A DNA stretch of 64,000 bases from an uncultured Oceanospirillaceae bacterium. Lineage in GTDB: Bacteria > Pseudomonadota > Gammaproteobacteria > Pseudomonadales > Balneatricaceae. The notes below the pieces were generated by a model that was given only the letters and a program-made list of their open reading frames with translations, ran no database searches and was not told the DNA's origin. Positions 16,846 through 27,249 of the stretch are shown piece by piece (position 1 is the first letter of the stretch; each line of letters starts with the position of its first letter). The stretch spans positions 39,631 to 103,630 of the forward strand of contig CAKZOD010000074.1 of the NCBI GenBank assembly GCA_937136055.1, in the 5' to 3' direction. Made by a program: the position numbers and the translations under genes.

Positions 16846-17734
16846 GTTTAATCCTCTTTAGATTGAATTGGCTGTGTACTAAAAGTGAGCCTAAGCTGAC
16901 AAGAAGCAAGGCGCTGATCAGTGTGATTGAAAGGGGCTCGTCAAAGAAAAAGATCGCGGCAACGCCTGACACTAAAGGAACAATTGCCATCACACTGCCG
17001 ACGCTTGAAGGACCGATCAGTTGAACTGCTCTGACATAAAAAAGCATTTGCACAATAGTCGCTAGAAAACCTTGATAAATTCCTTGAATGGCGATGTCCT
17101 GCCATAACTCTAAGCTGATTTGTTTAGGCGCGAAAGCGATATAAAAAGGAAGGTAAATCAGACAAGTGATTACCGCTAAGCTCACCGTCGCCTGCCAAGG
17201 TGTAATTCCCCAGCGTTTAACCAGTACCGAAAAGACAGACCAGCATAGCCCACCTAATATCAAATAAATTTGACCGAGACTGATACTGGATTGTGAGAGA
17301 TAAATTGGTATTAATAGGGCACTGACACCTAAGGTGATCACCGTTATTCCCAAAAGTTTGTTAATGCTGGGGCGCTCTTTGTTGATCCACACCGCGAAGA
17401 TTAAAATAAATATTGGCATTAAGCCTGGAAGCAAAATAGCGGCTTGTGCAGCACTGGCTAACTGAAAACCGTGAAAGGTAAATAGCGCAAAGCCTAGCCC
17501 ACCAACCAAGCTACAAGTGATTAGCTTTACATTAAATAAATTAAAACGAAATTTAAACCACCAAAAGGGCAACACGATTAAGCTACAGCTGAGGTAGCGA
17601 ATAGCAATGACATCGAAGGCATTAAGATCGCTAGTGCCACCTAAGCGTGACACTAAAATAAAGCCAGACCAAATGATTGCTGCTCCCAGCGCAAAGGCAT
17701 AGCCGTTGTCCTTGATATTCAATGCAATGCTCAC
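16832..17734 (-). CDS. EamA/DMT-family transporter
   Basis: Drug/metabolite transporter of about 300 residues with ten predicted membrane helices in two EamA repeats (AFALGAAIIWSGFILVSRLGG; GQIYLILGGLCWSVFSVLVKRWG). I chose GTG 17734 because GGAGA lies just upstream; a TTG 13 codons earlier lacks a site. It precedes and overlaps the tautomerase gene and diverges from the LysR regulator, which probably controls both. Export of a small metabolite or amino acid is likely but not shown. Confidence 0.88.
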   Translation of the reverse strand: MSIALNIKDNGYAFALGAAIIWSGFILVSRLGGTSDLNAFDVIAIRYLSCSLIVLPFWWFKFRFNLFNVKLITCSLVGGLGFALFTFHGFQLASAAQAAILLPGLMPIFILIFAVWINKERPSINKLLGITVITLGVSALLIPIYLSQSSISLGQIYLILGGLCWSVFSVLVKRWGITPWQATVSLAVITCLIYLPFYIAFAPKQISLELWQDIAIQGIYQGFLATIVQMLFYVRAVQLIGPSSVGSVMAIVPLVSGVAAIFFFDEPLSITLISALLLVSLGSLLVHSQFNLKRIKHAIR

Positions 17735-17791
17735 AAGCTTCTCCAAAATGTTGATGGGTGTTAATGAGCACAAGAGTAATTTATAATAACT

Positions 17792-17828
17792 TTCATTAAT
17801 AATGAATAATGATGAAACACTATTTCAT
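17792..17828. promoter_or_regulatory. Two palindromes in the LysR/exporter divergent gap
   Basis: TTCATTAATAATGAA (17792-17806) and ATGAAACACTATTTCAT (17812-17828) share TTCAT/ATGAA arms with centres 21 bases apart, two helical turns. This is the arrangement expected for a LysR-type tetramer. The first also fits T-N11-A spacing. Confidence 0.5.
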
Positions 17829-17863
17829 TAAATGTGAATAAGTGATTTGACTGAGGAGTGATG

Positions 17864-18787
17864 ATGGAGCTATCTGATTTGAGAGTATTTTTACAAGTTG
17901 TTGAAAGTGGCGGTGTTAGTGCTGCTGCCGAACAGCTAAATAGAGTGCCTTCTAACGTCACGGCGCGGATTAAAAGCTTAGAAGAAAAGCTGGATAAAGC
18001 GCTTTTTGTAAGAGATAAGAATCGCCTGCGTATATCGCCAGCGGGAGAACAGTTACTACCTTATGCCAAGCAGTTATTGACGCTTTCAGAACAAGCTAAA
18101 AACGCCTTAACAGATAGTGAACCCAGTGGGCAATTAAGACTTGGTTCAATGGAGGCTGTTGCCGCGACTCACTTAGTTGAGCCTGTGATGCAATTTCACC
18201 AAAAGTATCCGCAAGTTAAATTAGAGGTAAAAACGGCGCCGACCGGTGAGCTAATTGATCGCATACTAGCCGGGGATTTAGATGTTGCGCTAGTGGCTGA
18301 TAGCTACCCCGATAGTCGCTTGACGCAAACCCAGGTATTTGAGGAAGAGCTGGTTATTGTTTCGGATTTAAAGCACGAGGCTATTACAAGCGTGAATGAT
18401 TTAGGCTGCGATCCGACCTTTATTGGTTTCAGTGCCAGTTGTGCCTATCGCAACAAAATGACTCAATGGATAAAAAGTGCGGGGCATCGGGTGAAGGTGA
18501 TTGAAATCAGCTCATATCATACGATGCTGAGTTGTGTGGCGGCGGGTATGGGAGTTGGTATTGTGCCTAAGGCCTTGTTGGCTAGCTATCCTTGTTCAAC
18601 GAGTATTCAAGTACATGTACTGGATAGACAATGGCGACAATCAATAACGAGTTTAATTTGGCGTAATGATAGTGTTAGCCCAAGTATTCTTGCTTTTGCT
18701 AAAGAGGTCACACATATTTCTAACTGTAACCCTCAAAAAATAATGGCGGGTGAAGAGCGTCAAAAGCAGGCAACCGATAAGGTTTGA
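17864..18787 (+). CDS. LysR-family transcriptional regulator
   Basis: LysR-type regulator of about 307 residues. The N-terminal winged helix (ELSDLRVFLQVVESGGVSAAAEQLNRVPSNVTARIKSLEE) leads to a periplasmic-binding-like effector domain with LRLGSMEAVAA, VALVADS and GVGIVPKAL. Of three stacked starts (GTG 17858, ATG 17861, ATG 17864), the last has the best distance from GGAG. It diverges from the DMT exporter and tautomerase genes. Its effector is unknown. Confidence 0.9.
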   Translation: MELSDLRVFLQVVESGGVSAAAEQLNRVPSNVTARIKSLEEKLDKALFVRDKNRLRISPAGEQLLPYAKQLLTLSEQAKNALTDSEPSGQLRLGSMEAVAATHLVEPVMQFHQKYPQVKLEVKTAPTGELIDRILAGDLDVALVADSYPDSRLTQTQVFEEELVIVSDLKHEAITSVNDLGCDPTFIGFSASCAYRNKMTQWIKSAGHRVKVIEISSYHTMLSCVAAGMGVGIVPKALLASYPCSTSIQVHVLDRQWRQSITSLIWRNDSVSPSILAFAKEVTHISNCNPQKIMAGEERQKQATDKV

Positions 18788-19051
18788 ATATATCACGGGT
18801 TATTTCTAAACAAGCGAATGAATTAAATGCGCTGCTTAATGAATCTAATACTAAGGTTAATCGAGTAAAGTGAATCAGTAAATGATTTCACCGGTCATTT
18901 GATCGGTATTGAAAGTCATTAATGATAAATAGCTTATTCGCTATAACCTTAAAAAAAATAAGGGTAAAATTAATACACAGTACATCACAGTAGTGCCTTC
19001 ATAAAGAAGCTCGTACTAACTGTTGCTGGTTGAATTTTCGGAGAGAAATAC

Positions 19052-20554
19052 ATGATACAGATGTTCGTCGATTTTAATTGCCCTTTTTGCTTTGTTCAAT
19101 CAGAGCGGCTGCTGCAATTTAAGCCGACGATTCAAGTTGAATACCGATTTATCGAGCATGCACCAAATGTGATTAGCCACGCTAACACTGCAGACCAATT
19201 GGCGCTGCTTAATGAAGAGTATGACATTATTGTCGAGCGAGGCAGTGACATTAGTATCTCTAAACCCAGTTTCTGTGTTAATACCCGCTTAGCCATTCTT
19301 TATTATCTCAGTATGTTAGAGAGCTACCCGCATAAAGCTAAAATTTTTCGTACTTTGGTTTATCGCGCTTACTGGCAGCATGATAGGGATATCTCAAAGC
19401 CCGAAGAAATGGCACATATACTCAAGCAGCTTGATTGTGAAGGTTTGCAGCCATCTGAAACGGCCATCGATCATTTTCGTGAAACTCAGAGCTTTTGGTT
19501 AAACGGAGATTTAGATCAGCGTATCCCAGCAATGCGCAGTGATAAAAATGGCTTGCTGTTAGGGTTGCAGCACATTGATACGATAAACGCTTATGTCGCA
19601 GGGAATGAGTCATTTCAATACATCCAAGGGGAAATTTGTAAGCCGGATAATCAGCAGAAAATTGCTTTAGTTGATCTAGCTCCCTTAGCGGAGATCCTAT
19701 TTAGAAGCAGCGCACTTTATGAGATCCAGCAGTTTGCAACCGTTGATCAATTGTTAGCAGATTACGCTTTACACGAATTTAAAGTGATACTGTTTAAGGT
19801 CAGCGATAATGAACAGGCATGGCAGGGGTTTTTAAAGCTTAAAGAAAGTACGCTTAATCGCTATTTACCCTTGATTGCTATAACTGAAGAGCACAGCCCC
19901 AAACTCATCAAACAAGGATATATTTTAGGGGCTAACGACGTCTTTAATTTAGTGACGGTTGATGAGTACATTTTGCCTTGCCTAGCGAGCCGCATTACCA
20001 GTTTCCAGTTATTAAACACCTTATCAGATCATGCGCAAATAGATGGGTTAACACAGCTGTGGAATAAACGCTCATTTCTCGATTATGCCCAGCGCAAGTG
20101 GAGAAACTCTTGCCGCATGAAATCTAACTTAGCGGTGATCATCATGGATATTGATAATTTCAAAGCCTATAACGATGAATATGGCCATTTAACTGGGGAT
20201 AAGAGTCTGCAAAAAATAGGCTACATGCTCAATCAAGCACTGCATCGCCCCGATGATATTGCAGCGCGCTTTGGGGGGGAGGAGTTTTGTTTGGTTCTCC
20301 CTGACACTGATTACCAAGGGGCGTGTAAGGTGATAGAGCGTATTCAAGAAGGGTTGCGAAATCTGGCTATCGATCACTGCAAAAATTCAGCGTGTGACGA
20401 TGGTTTGATTACTATGAGCTACGGTGGTGTCATTTGTGTTGGCCACCCTGATCACGCATTAATGGGCGTATTGGAAAAAGCAGATCAAGCTTTATATCAA
20501 GCGAAGGATTTAGGCCGCAATCAAGCCAAGTTAATTGAGATGGTGTTCTCCTAA
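19052..20554 (+). CDS. DsbA/FrnE-like domain, degenerate receiver and GGDEF diguanylate cyclase fusion
   Basis: A three-part signalling protein of 500 residues. Residues 1-190 form a DsbA/HCCA-isomerase-like thioredoxin fold with a CPFC redox motif at 10-13 and no signal peptide. Residues about 204-315 look like a response-receiver fold in which the usual phosphorylated Asp is replaced (VILFKVS, Lys249). Residues 327-495 form a GGDEF domain with the active motif GGEEF at 408-412 and an inhibitory I-site RPDD at 399-402. It should make c-di-GMP and be product-inhibited. The thiol motif suggests redox or ligand control, which is an inference. ATG 19052 has a GGAGAG site. It stands alone. Confidence 0.88.
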   Translation: MIQMFVDFNCPFCFVQSERLLQFKPTIQVEYRFIEHAPNVISHANTADQLALLNEEYDIIVERGSDISISKPSFCVNTRLAILYYLSMLESYPHKAKIFRTLVYRAYWQHDRDISKPEEMAHILKQLDCEGLQPSETAIDHFRETQSFWLNGDLDQRIPAMRSDKNGLLLGLQHIDTINAYVAGNESFQYIQGEICKPDNQQKIALVDLAPLAEILFRSSALYEIQQFATVDQLLADYALHEFKVILFKVSDNEQAWQGFLKLKESTLNRYLPLIAITEEHSPKLIKQGYILGANDVFNLVTVDEYILPCLASRITSFQLLNTLSDHAQIDGLTQLWNKRSFLDYAQRKWRNSCRMKSNLAVIIMDIDNFKAYNDEYGHLTGDKSLQKIGYMLNQALHRPDDIAARFGGEEFCLVLPDTDYQGACKVIERIQEGLRNLAIDHCKNSACDDGLITMSYGGVICVGHPDHALMGVLEKADQALYQAKDLGRNQAKLIEMVFS

Positions 20555-20632
20555 AAACTCATATCAGGAGTTGCTAGTGTCAATCCATTATTTGATGGAC
20601 TTATTCATTTGTCAGATGGCAATGGGCTCGAA

Positions 20633-21130
20633 CTAGCTAGGTATAGCCACTACTTCATCACCAACCTTAATCTCTCCACTTTGCAATATTTTTGCGCACA
20701 ATCCGCCATGACCTAGCATCGCAGCAATCGTACCCGGGCCTAGGGCCTTTTCCATGCGCGAGCAAGGATGGCACAGCGCGGTTGCTTCAAATACAGCATC
20801 ACCGATACGAAATTGTTGATGTCTCAATGCAGTTAAGTTGATACCTGAGACAACTAAGTTACGCCGTAAAATAGCAGGATCAATCGACTCGCGCCCGGTA
20901 AAGTGGGCGATAAGATTGATGTATTCTTGAGAGATAATGGTCGTTTGGCGAGCCGAGCCTGGTGTTTTTTCACAGCGATGATCGCCCTCTAAACCGAGGG
21001 TTTGCTTAGCTATAACGCTATCGACTACGTGCATATCGGCTTTTCTAGCGGGGCGCAGGCCTATCCATTCTAACTGTCCTGGTGGTAAATCTTTGATGAA
21101 ACGTCCGAACAGATTCTTTTGTGCACTCAT
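20633..21130 (-). CDS. MOSC domain protein
   Basis: MOSC (molybdenum cofactor sulfurase C-terminal) domain protein of 165 residues, single domain. The conserved cysteine lies in TALCHPCSRMEKALG, and the GLEGDHRCEKTPGSARQTTII and RRNLVVSGINL blocks are typical. Such stand-alone MOSC proteins are thought to handle sulfur for molybdenum or iron-sulfur enzymes; the partner is not visible here. The gene converges on the GGDEF fusion. Confidence 0.88.
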   Translation of the reverse strand: MSAQKNLFGRFIKDLPPGQLEWIGLRPARKADMHVVDSVIAKQTLGLEGDHRCEKTPGSARQTTIISQEYINLIAHFTGRESIDPAILRRNLVVSGINLTALRHQQFRIGDAVFEATALCHPCSRMEKALGPGTIAAMLGHGGLCAKILQSGEIKVGDEVVAIPS

Positions 21131-21218
21131 GTAAATTCCCCACTGTGGTTCTTATCCAGCACAGGCTATCGTAAAGCTCACTGGCATGCTAGTGGGGAGT
21201 ATAACAATACAGGTTTTG

Positions 21219-22109
21219 TTATGTGCTTTTTGAATGCGCCAGGGGCAAGTAGATTTCGGTTAATAGCTCTGTTGGTGCAACTTCCCTTGGATTGTTGAGG
21301 TAGATTTCAAAACAGGGTGCGTCGGCCACTTCAACATCTGAGTTAACTAGCCACACACTATAAAGGTACTGATAGGCAGATTTTAAATCAGCATAGGGAC
21401 CTTTATGCTGTAACACAGCATATTGTCCGCCGCCAATTGTTTGCTGGTGCATATGTGCAGTGAGTGAAGGGGTTTCACAATTACTTAGCTCAACACAAGC
21501 AGCCGAACGTAGGTCAGGTTCTGCCACGCTGTCTGGATCATCGTAATAAATACCCACCATTTTTTGAGTATTGGCAAAGAGTCCATTCATTCCGACCCAA
21601 CCTAAGAGTTTCTCAAAAGCGTTGCCAATATTCATATAACTGCCAGTGTGGTTAAGGGCGATAACATCAAAGGCTTCTATTTGTTTAATACTAACTTGAG
21701 GGTGTGACATAGCAAAGTTTCCTTGTTCAGGTTTATTGATTAACAGCTGCAGCTCTTGATGAGAGCCTAACAACCGATACTTTGCTGGTGGGGATCCATA
21801 ATATTCATTGAACACACGGTTGAAGGCTTGCACTGAGCTGTAACCTGATGCTTTTGCTATTGAGCTAATAGCCTGATCAGAGTTGACTAAGTCTCCAGCA
21901 GCGCGATGCAAGCGTAAACGCCTGACCGTACTCACAATAGATTCTCCATAGATGCCTTGGTAAACCCGGTGCCAGTGATAAGAAGACATACAGGCGATAT
22001 CGGCCAATCTATTTAAATCTAGCGGTTGGTCTAGATGTTGGTAAATATGATCGATGACGTTTTGTAGACGTTTGTGATAAAGCGTTGTTGTGGCAACCAT
22101 TGTTGGCAT
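21219..22109 (-). CDS. AraC-family regulator with GyrI-like effector domain
   Basis: Regulator with an N-terminal AraC DNA-binding domain, two helix-turn-helix units (LDLNRLADIACMSSYHWHRVYQGIYGESI and ISSIAKASGYSSVQAFNRVFNEYYGSPPAKYR). A C-terminal GyrI/Rob-type small-molecule-binding domain ends in FEIYLNNPREVAPTELLTEIYLPL. I chose ATG 22109 (296 residues); the upstream extension reads as non-coding. Relatives sense drugs or amphipathic compounds. It diverges from a 50-residue membrane peptide. Confidence 0.88.
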   Translation of the reverse strand: MPTMVATTTLYHKRLQNVIDHIYQHLDQPLDLNRLADIACMSSYHWHRVYQGIYGESIVSTVRRLRLHRAAGDLVNSDQAISSIAKASGYSSVQAFNRVFNEYYGSPPAKYRLLGSHQELQLLINKPEQGNFAMSHPQVSIKQIEAFDVIALNHTGSYMNIGNAFEKLLGWVGMNGLFANTQKMVGIYYDDPDSVAEPDLRSAACVELSNCETPSLTAHMHQQTIGGGQYAVLQHKGPYADLKSAYQYLYSVWLVNSDVEVADAPCFEIYLNNPREVAPTELLTEIYLPLAHSKST

Positions 22110-22292
22110 TCTCCAGAAGTGCACTGTGACGAATATTATGCTGTTTTCCCAACAGCGAGGAAACTTTACCACTACAGCTTTTATCAATTCTTGCGCACTT
22201 GAGAGTGATCTAACTGCCCTAACCGTAAATATGAAACATTAAAAAGTGTCCAATGTTGAAATTATTTAACATTTAGATCAAAAAACACCCAA

Positions 22293-22314
22293 AACCTGTA
22301 ACTTGTTACAGGTT
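22293..22314. terminator. Perfect 9-bp hairpin with 4-base loop
   Basis: AACCTGTAA-cttg-TTACAGGTT is followed on the plus strand by ATTTTTG and on the minus strand by a weaker U-rich stretch. It lies in the divergent gap between the AraC regulator and the 50-residue peptide, where no gene should terminate. It may be an operator or a leader structure instead. The rest of 22110-22497 shows nothing recognisable. Confidence 0.45.
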
Positions 22315-22497
22315 ATTTTTGCTATTAAATGCTGTAAAGTGAGTAAATAAATTAAGCGTATCCTAGATAAGACAAGAGAGTCGCTATTTTCAGGTGCACT
22401 TGTTTGCTGCAATTATTTTAAATAGTTGTAGTACTGGCTCGACGCCAGACCAAAAAGGATTCAAGCGTGCAATCAAAAATAATAAGAAGGTATTGTA

Positions 22498-22650
22498 ATG
22501 AAAGAGATGGATTCCTCTTTAAGTGAGCAACCGCTGCAAAGCTCAGAGCTTTCTAAATTGACACGAAAGCATATCTTAATGCTTAACCTCGCTTTTTTAG
22601 CGCTTTCAATGCTGGGGGCTGTAGCGTTCATCATTGTTAAAACACATTAG
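22498..22650 (+). CDS. 50-residue single-span membrane peptide
   Basis: Short gene beginning with ATG 22498, seven bases after an AGAAGG ribosome-binding site. The product has a polar N-terminal half (MKEMDSSLSEQPLQSSELSK), a basic LTRKH boundary and one hydrophobic helix (residues about 27-47) ending in VKTH. This is a type II-like single-span topology. It precedes the MEKHLA gene by 88 bases on the same strand. I do not recognise the family. Confidence 0.55.
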   Translation: MKEMDSSLSEQPLQSSELSKLTRKHILMLNLAFLALSMLGAVAFIIVKTH

Positions 22651-22738
22651 CTAGGCTGTTATTGTATTGCATAAAATGATCTAAGTTGCATAATAAGCTG
22701 TTAAAAAATAATCGCTTTTCGTTAATCTTGGCAGGTTT

Positions 22739-23233
22739 ATGCACAATACTCTCAAATCCTCATTTCCCCCTCAGTTCATAGATGGCAATAGCGCTCAAGA
22801 GCATATCTCTATTCTCGCTAACAACTATCAACAATATTTTTCTGAACCCATGATAATAGGCTTTAGCGAAAAGGATTTATTACAGGCTATTTGGCAAGGT
22901 GACTTTGTGGTGCTTTCCCATGGCACAGAGGAAGACCCTATTTTTAATTTCGCTAATCTATGTGCGCAGCAATTGTTTGAAATGGATTTTGAAACCATTA
23001 CCCAGTTACCATCACGCAAGTCAGCAGGGCCGAGTACCCAACAAGAGCGCAACCGTTTAATGTCACAAGTAACCACAAAAGGCTGTATCGATGATTATTC
23101 AGGAATCAGAGTATCAGCAACAGGTAAGCAGTTTTATATAGAGCGCGCTAAAGTGTGGAATTTAACAGATGAAAGCGGTGAGTATTACGGGCAAGCTGCG
23201 ATGTTTAGTGATTGGAAAGTGATAAATGAGTAA
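22739..23233 (+). CDS. MEKHLA domain protein
   Basis: Cytoplasmic protein of 164 residues made almost entirely of a MEKHLA (PAS-like) domain. The diagnostic segment is LPSRKSAGPSTQQERNRLMSQVTTKGCIDDYSGIRVSATGKQF in pattern, followed by VWNLTDESGEYYGQAAMFSDW. In plants the domain caps HD-ZIP III factors; stand-alone bacterial versions have no settled role. It shares direction with the 50-residue peptide. Confidence 0.8.
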   Translation: MHNTLKSSFPPQFIDGNSAQEHISILANNYQQYFSEPMIIGFSEKDLLQAIWQGDFVVLSHGTEEDPIFNFANLCAQQLFEMDFETITQLPSRKSAGPSTQQERNRLMSQVTTKGCIDDYSGIRVSATGKQFYIERAKVWNLTDESGEYYGQAAMFSDWKVINE

Positions 23234-23285
23234 AGGGCGCCCATTAAAGGAGAACAGGCGCTGCTTCATTACTTGTAGAAATGCG

Positions 23286-24890
23286 CTATGCAATCTTCAA
23301 TAATGCTTCTTTGTTGGCGAGAAACTCATCGTAAGTGCCTTGGAAGTCATTCATTACATTATCTTTAATTTCAAGAACACGGGTAGCTAAGCTCGATACA
23401 AATTCACGGTCATGGCTGACAAAAATCAGTGTGCCATCGTAGTGCATCAGTGCTTGGTTTAACGCTTCAATCGCTTCCATATCCATGTGGTTAGTTGGCT
23501 CATCCAGAATCAACACGTTAGTGTCCATCATCATTAACTTGCCAAATAATAGGCGGTTCTTTTCTCCACCAGAGCAGACACGAGCTTTTTTGTTGAAGTC
23601 ATTCTCAGTGAATAATAAGCGACCCAGCATAGCTCTGACTTTTAGATCGTCATGCTTAACTGTACGCCATTGTGACATCCAATCAAACAAGGTCAGGTCA
23701 TTATCAAAATCGTCAGAGTTATCTTGCGGGCAATAGCCAACAACGGCATTCTCAGCCCACTTAATTGTCCCTGCATTGACAGCAAGCTGATCAACTATGC
23801 AGCGCAGAAAAGTTGTTTTACCGACACCGTTTTCACCCAGTATTGCTAATTTAGCACCTGCTTCTAAGATAACATCACCGCTGTTAAACAGAGTTGTACC
23901 ATCAAAACCATGGCTGAGCTTTTCAAAGGTAAGTGCTTGGCGATGCAATTTCTTGTGTTGTTTAAAAGAAAGAGACGGGGTCATTCTGCTTGATGACTTC
24001 ACATCATCAAGTTTAATTTTATCCATTTTCTTAGCTCGGGAACTCGCTTGTTTCGCTTTAGAGGCATTGGCACCAAAGCGGTTAACGAAAGCTTGTAGCT
24101 CGTCTATTTCTGCGCTCTTTTTAGCGTTTTCAGTATGCAATTGCTCCCGAATTAACGCAGAAGCTTCCAAGAAGTATTCGTAGTTACCTGGGTAGATACG
24201 CAATTCACCGTAGTCAATATCCGCCATGTGCGTGCACACCGAATTGAGGAAGTGGCGATCGTGCGAGATGATAATCATTGTGCATTTGCGTTTATTGAGC
24301 TCAATGGCTAGCCAGTTGATGGTATCGATATCCAAGTTGTTGGTTGGCTCATCAAGTAACAAAATATCTGGATTTGAAAAGAGCGCTTGGGCTAGTAGTA
24401 CACGCAATTTCCAGCCTGGAGCCACTTGGCTCATTAAGCCAAAATGGAACTCTTCAGCAATACCTGCTTGAAATAAAATATCACCGGCGCGGCTTTCAGC
24501 CGTATAGCCATCCATTTCTGCAAACTCAGATTCTAAGTTGCCTACTTTCATGCCATCTTCTTCTGACATTTCAGGTAGAGAGTAGATGCGCTCACGCTCT
24601 TGCTTAACTTTCCAAAGCTGCGGGTCACCCATGATAACAGTGTCGATAACCGTAAATTCTTCAAATGCGAATTGATCTTGGCTCAACGTCCCTAGTTTTT
24701 CCCCAGGTGTAATAGAAATATTGCCAGAGGTGGGGGCGAGTTCACCGCTCATAATTTTCATTAAGGTTGATTTACCACAACCGTTAGCGCCAATCAGGCC
24801 GTATCTATTACCATTGCCGAATTTTGCTGAAATGTTTTCAAAGAGTGGTTCTGCACCAAATTGCATGGTGATGTTTGCGGTTGAGATCAC
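23286..24890 (-). CDS. ybiT: ABC-F ATPase YbiT
   Basis: Ribosome-associated ABC-F protein of 534 residues with two ABC domains and no membrane segments. It has Walker [13 protein letters not shown], signature [10 protein letters not shown] and Walker [16 protein letters not shown], and in the second half [17 protein letters not shown] and [11 protein letters not shown]. The segment [23 protein letters not shown] is nearly the same as in E. coli YbiT. Starts at GTG 24890. It sits alone between the MEKHLA and chemoreceptor genes. Confidence 0.93.
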   Translation of the reverse strand: MISTANITMQFGAEPLFENISAKFGNGNRYGLIGANGCGKSTLMKIMSGELAPTSGNISITPGEKLGTLSQDQFAFEEFTVIDTVIMGDPQLWKVKQERERIYSLPEMSEEDGMKVGNLESEFAEMDGYTAESRAGDILFQAGIAEEFHFGLMSQVAPGWKLRVLLAQALFSNPDILLLDEPTNNLDIDTINWLAIELNKRKCTMIIISHDRHFLNSVCTHMADIDYGELRIYPGNYEYFLEASALIREQLHTENAKKSAEIDELQAFVNRFGANASKAKQASSRAKKMDKIKLDDVKSSSRMTPSLSFKQHKKLHRQALTFEKLSHGFDGTTLFNSGDVILEAGAKLAILGENGVGKTTFLRCIVDQLAVNAGTIKWAENAVVGYCPQDNSDDFDNDLTLFDWMSQWRTVKHDDLKVRAMLGRLLFTENDFNKKARVCSGGEKNRLLFGKLMMMDTNVLILDEPTNHMDMEAIEALNQALMHYDGTLIFVSHDREFVSSLATRVLEIKDNVMNDFQGTYDEFLANKEALLKIA

Positions 24891-25042
24891 AGAGCGGTTC
24901 CAAGTAGGTCAAATTAAGGGCGCAAATTATACAGACCTCGACAGCTAATAGGTACTAATATAATGAGTAGAATAAAAAACAATCAATTCAATCGAAAATC
25001 CTGAGGCAGCATACGATTAAATTGAAATGTTTGAATCAGCTA

Positions 25043-26920
25043 TTAAAACTTATAATTGGCCACTAATAACTTTAAATCAGAGGCGACCAGCGCCACGTCT
25101 TGGCTAGATTGGCTCGATTTGTCAGAGTGCTCTGTGGCCTCTTTAGTCACTGTATTGATGCTCTGGATGTTTCCTTGAAGGGTGTTTGATATCTCATTTT
25201 GATCGAAAGATGCTTGGGCAATACTGGAGTTGAGCTGGAAAATCTGAGCGACACCTTGGCTAACTTGATCAAGCCCTTGTTGAGCTTGATTTATGTCTTT
25301 TGAGGCTTTATCTGCACCTACAACACCTTGCTCAACTAAACTTACCGTCGCTTGTACATTGGATTGAAAACCTTCAACAAGTGCCTGAATTTGCTGTGTT
25401 GAATCTTGGGTGCGCATTGCGAGTGAACGAACCTCATCAGCGACAACCGCAAAGCCTCTTCCGTTTTCACCTGCTCGTGCAGCTTCAATAGCAGCATTAA
25501 GCGCCAGTAAATTCGTTTGATCGGCAATAGAGCGAATGACATCTAATACAGTGGTAATCTCATTACTGCTGATTTGTAGGTCTTGTGTTATGGCTTGAGA
25601 GGACTGCATTTTTTTAGTGAGGCCTTGCAGTGACAGGTTGACTGATTGCATCACTGATTGGCCGCTTTCGATATTTTCTTTAGCACTAGCGGCGTAATCT
25701 GCAGCTGTGTTGATATTCTCGCCAATTTGCTGATTGATACTCACCATCGAGTGCATTGATTGTGAAAGTGAGTCAGATTCTTGTTGCTGGTCAATAAATA
25801 ATTGCTGAGTTTGTTTAGACATTTGCAAATTGTTAGAGGCGGCAAGTTGCAAGTTTTCAGAATAGAGCGGAATCTTTTGGAAAGTGCTTTTTAGGGAATC
25901 AGAAAAGGAATTGAATAACTCACTAATTTGCGATATTTCATCTTTACCGCCAATTTTTAACCCCTGTGAGATATCTCCCGATTTTAAGGTTATGTCTTTC
26001 AGGTAGAGCGTTAAGGCACTTAAACGAGAGATAATAGAGTAAGCAATGGCTAATACGGCAGCGACTACAAGCAGTAATAAGGCTAAGGTTGTTGTGATTA
26101 ATAGCGTTGTAATTGCGCTGTTTTCCCTCGCTATTTCCTGGGAAATTACATTTGATAGCTCTTTAAATAGCGCTTCTGTTTGATGCACAGAAGCGCGCAT
26201 TTCCCCTTGAATCCCTGAGGATTTATCTAACCCTAGTGTTTTATATGCTTCTATTAAAGCAATGAACTTTGCATGGTAGATGCTGAGCTTTTGGTTGATG
26301 ATAGATTTTTGGCTATTATCCAGAGATGAACTGGCCAAGTTTTTGCTAAATACTTGGATATTTTTTTCAAACTTCCCTTGATATTTAGCGGCTTTACGGA
26401 TGATAAAGTCTTTCTCGTTTCTCCTTAGCATCAACATATCAGCGGTTAATTGTACTGATTGTGTTTTCTTCAAAATCGTTTCTATTTCATGAACGGCTTT
26501 GCGTAACTCGCCTCTTAATCCAACGTTTTGGTTTAAGCCAATCAGTTGATGAGTCGATACTAACTGAGCAAACATTGCTTGGTAAGTAGCAAGATTTTTT
26601 AATAATAGATCAAAGCTTTCAGGCGCTATGATTTCCAATTGCAAATTGCTGGTTTGAATATCTTGTATATCAAGTTGTAGTTTGGTGCTGTTTTCGTTAA
26701 ATTTCCCGATGTACTTCTCATCTAAACGCATTAAGAAGTCTTTTTCATTGCGCCTTAATGTTAGCAGTTCGATATTATTTTGTTTACTCTGCAATAATGT
26801 TTGATTGAGCACTTGTACTTTTTGATATGAAAAAAGTAATACAAATGCAAGCAGTGCAAAGCTGATGCAAACGAGCGCAATGAGCCAATAAAGCTTGTTT
26901 TTAATTGTTATTGATTTCAC
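25043..26920 (-). CDS. Methyl-accepting chemotaxis protein with HBM-type sensor
   Basis: Transmembrane chemoreceptor of about 625 residues from GTG 26920, which has a GGGA site; a longer frame exists but lacks one. TM1 is at about 5-30. A periplasmic helical-bimodular-type sensor follows, with two internal copies of LRRNEKDF (about 55-62 and 165-172). TM2 and HAMP come next, then a signalling hairpin with [35 protein letters not shown] sensors in pseudomonads bind organic acids, so a carboxylate ligand is possible. No C-terminal CheR-binding pentapeptide is present. Confidence 0.88.
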   Translation of the reverse strand: MKSITIKNKLYWLIALVCISFALLAFVLLFSYQKVQVLNQTLLQSKQNNIELLTLRRNEKDFLMRLDEKYIGKFNENSTKLQLDIQDIQTSNLQLEIIAPESFDLLLKNLATYQAMFAQLVSTHQLIGLNQNVGLRGELRKAVHEIETILKKTQSVQLTADMLMLRRNEKDFIIRKAAKYQGKFEKNIQVFSKNLASSSLDNSQKSIINQKLSIYHAKFIALIEAYKTLGLDKSSGIQGEMRASVHQTEALFKELSNVISQEIARENSAITTLLITTTLALLLLVVAAVLAIAYSIISRLSALTLYLKDITLKSGDISQGLKIGGKDEISQISELFNSFSDSLKSTFQKIPLYSENLQLAASNNLQMSKQTQQLFIDQQQESDSLSQSMHSMVSINQQIGENINTAADYAASAKENIESGQSVMQSVNLSLQGLTKKMQSSQAITQDLQISSNEITTVLDVIRSIADQTNLLALNAAIEAARAGENGRGFAVVADEVRSLAMRTQDSTQQIQALVEGFQSNVQATVSLVEQGVVGADKASKDINQAQQGLDQVSQGVAQIFQLNSSIAQASFDQNEISNTLQGNIQSINTVTKEATEHSDKSSQSSQDVALVASDLKLLVANYKF

Positions 26921-27249
26921 AAGATTTCCCTGGAGTTGACGACCAATGCTTTGATATAGATCGGTATTAGATTGAAAGATAATCGACAAATAAAATATCT
27001 GTTTAAACACCTGAACAATCAGTTATAAATTTATGTATCGTAAACAACACACTTTATCATTAAGTCTATTGTTCGATTGTTAAGCTTTTGTGACAATGCT
27101 TTAGGTTTAAAGTATATATATAAGTTAATGCTGAAAGTTGTTAGAAGCACAAAGAAATGTCAAAAGAAGGGATTTTAGTGCTACGAAATTTATAGCAAAG
27201 TGACTAAGAAGGTTTTGGAAGCAGGTAAATCGAAGCAGGTAAAAGAAGA

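Noticed and set aside
18783..18869. A 29-codon TTG frame after the LysR gene (ISRVISKQANELNALL)
   Set aside because: Codon pattern looks protein-like, but it has no proper ribosome-binding site and no known match; possibly a remnant.
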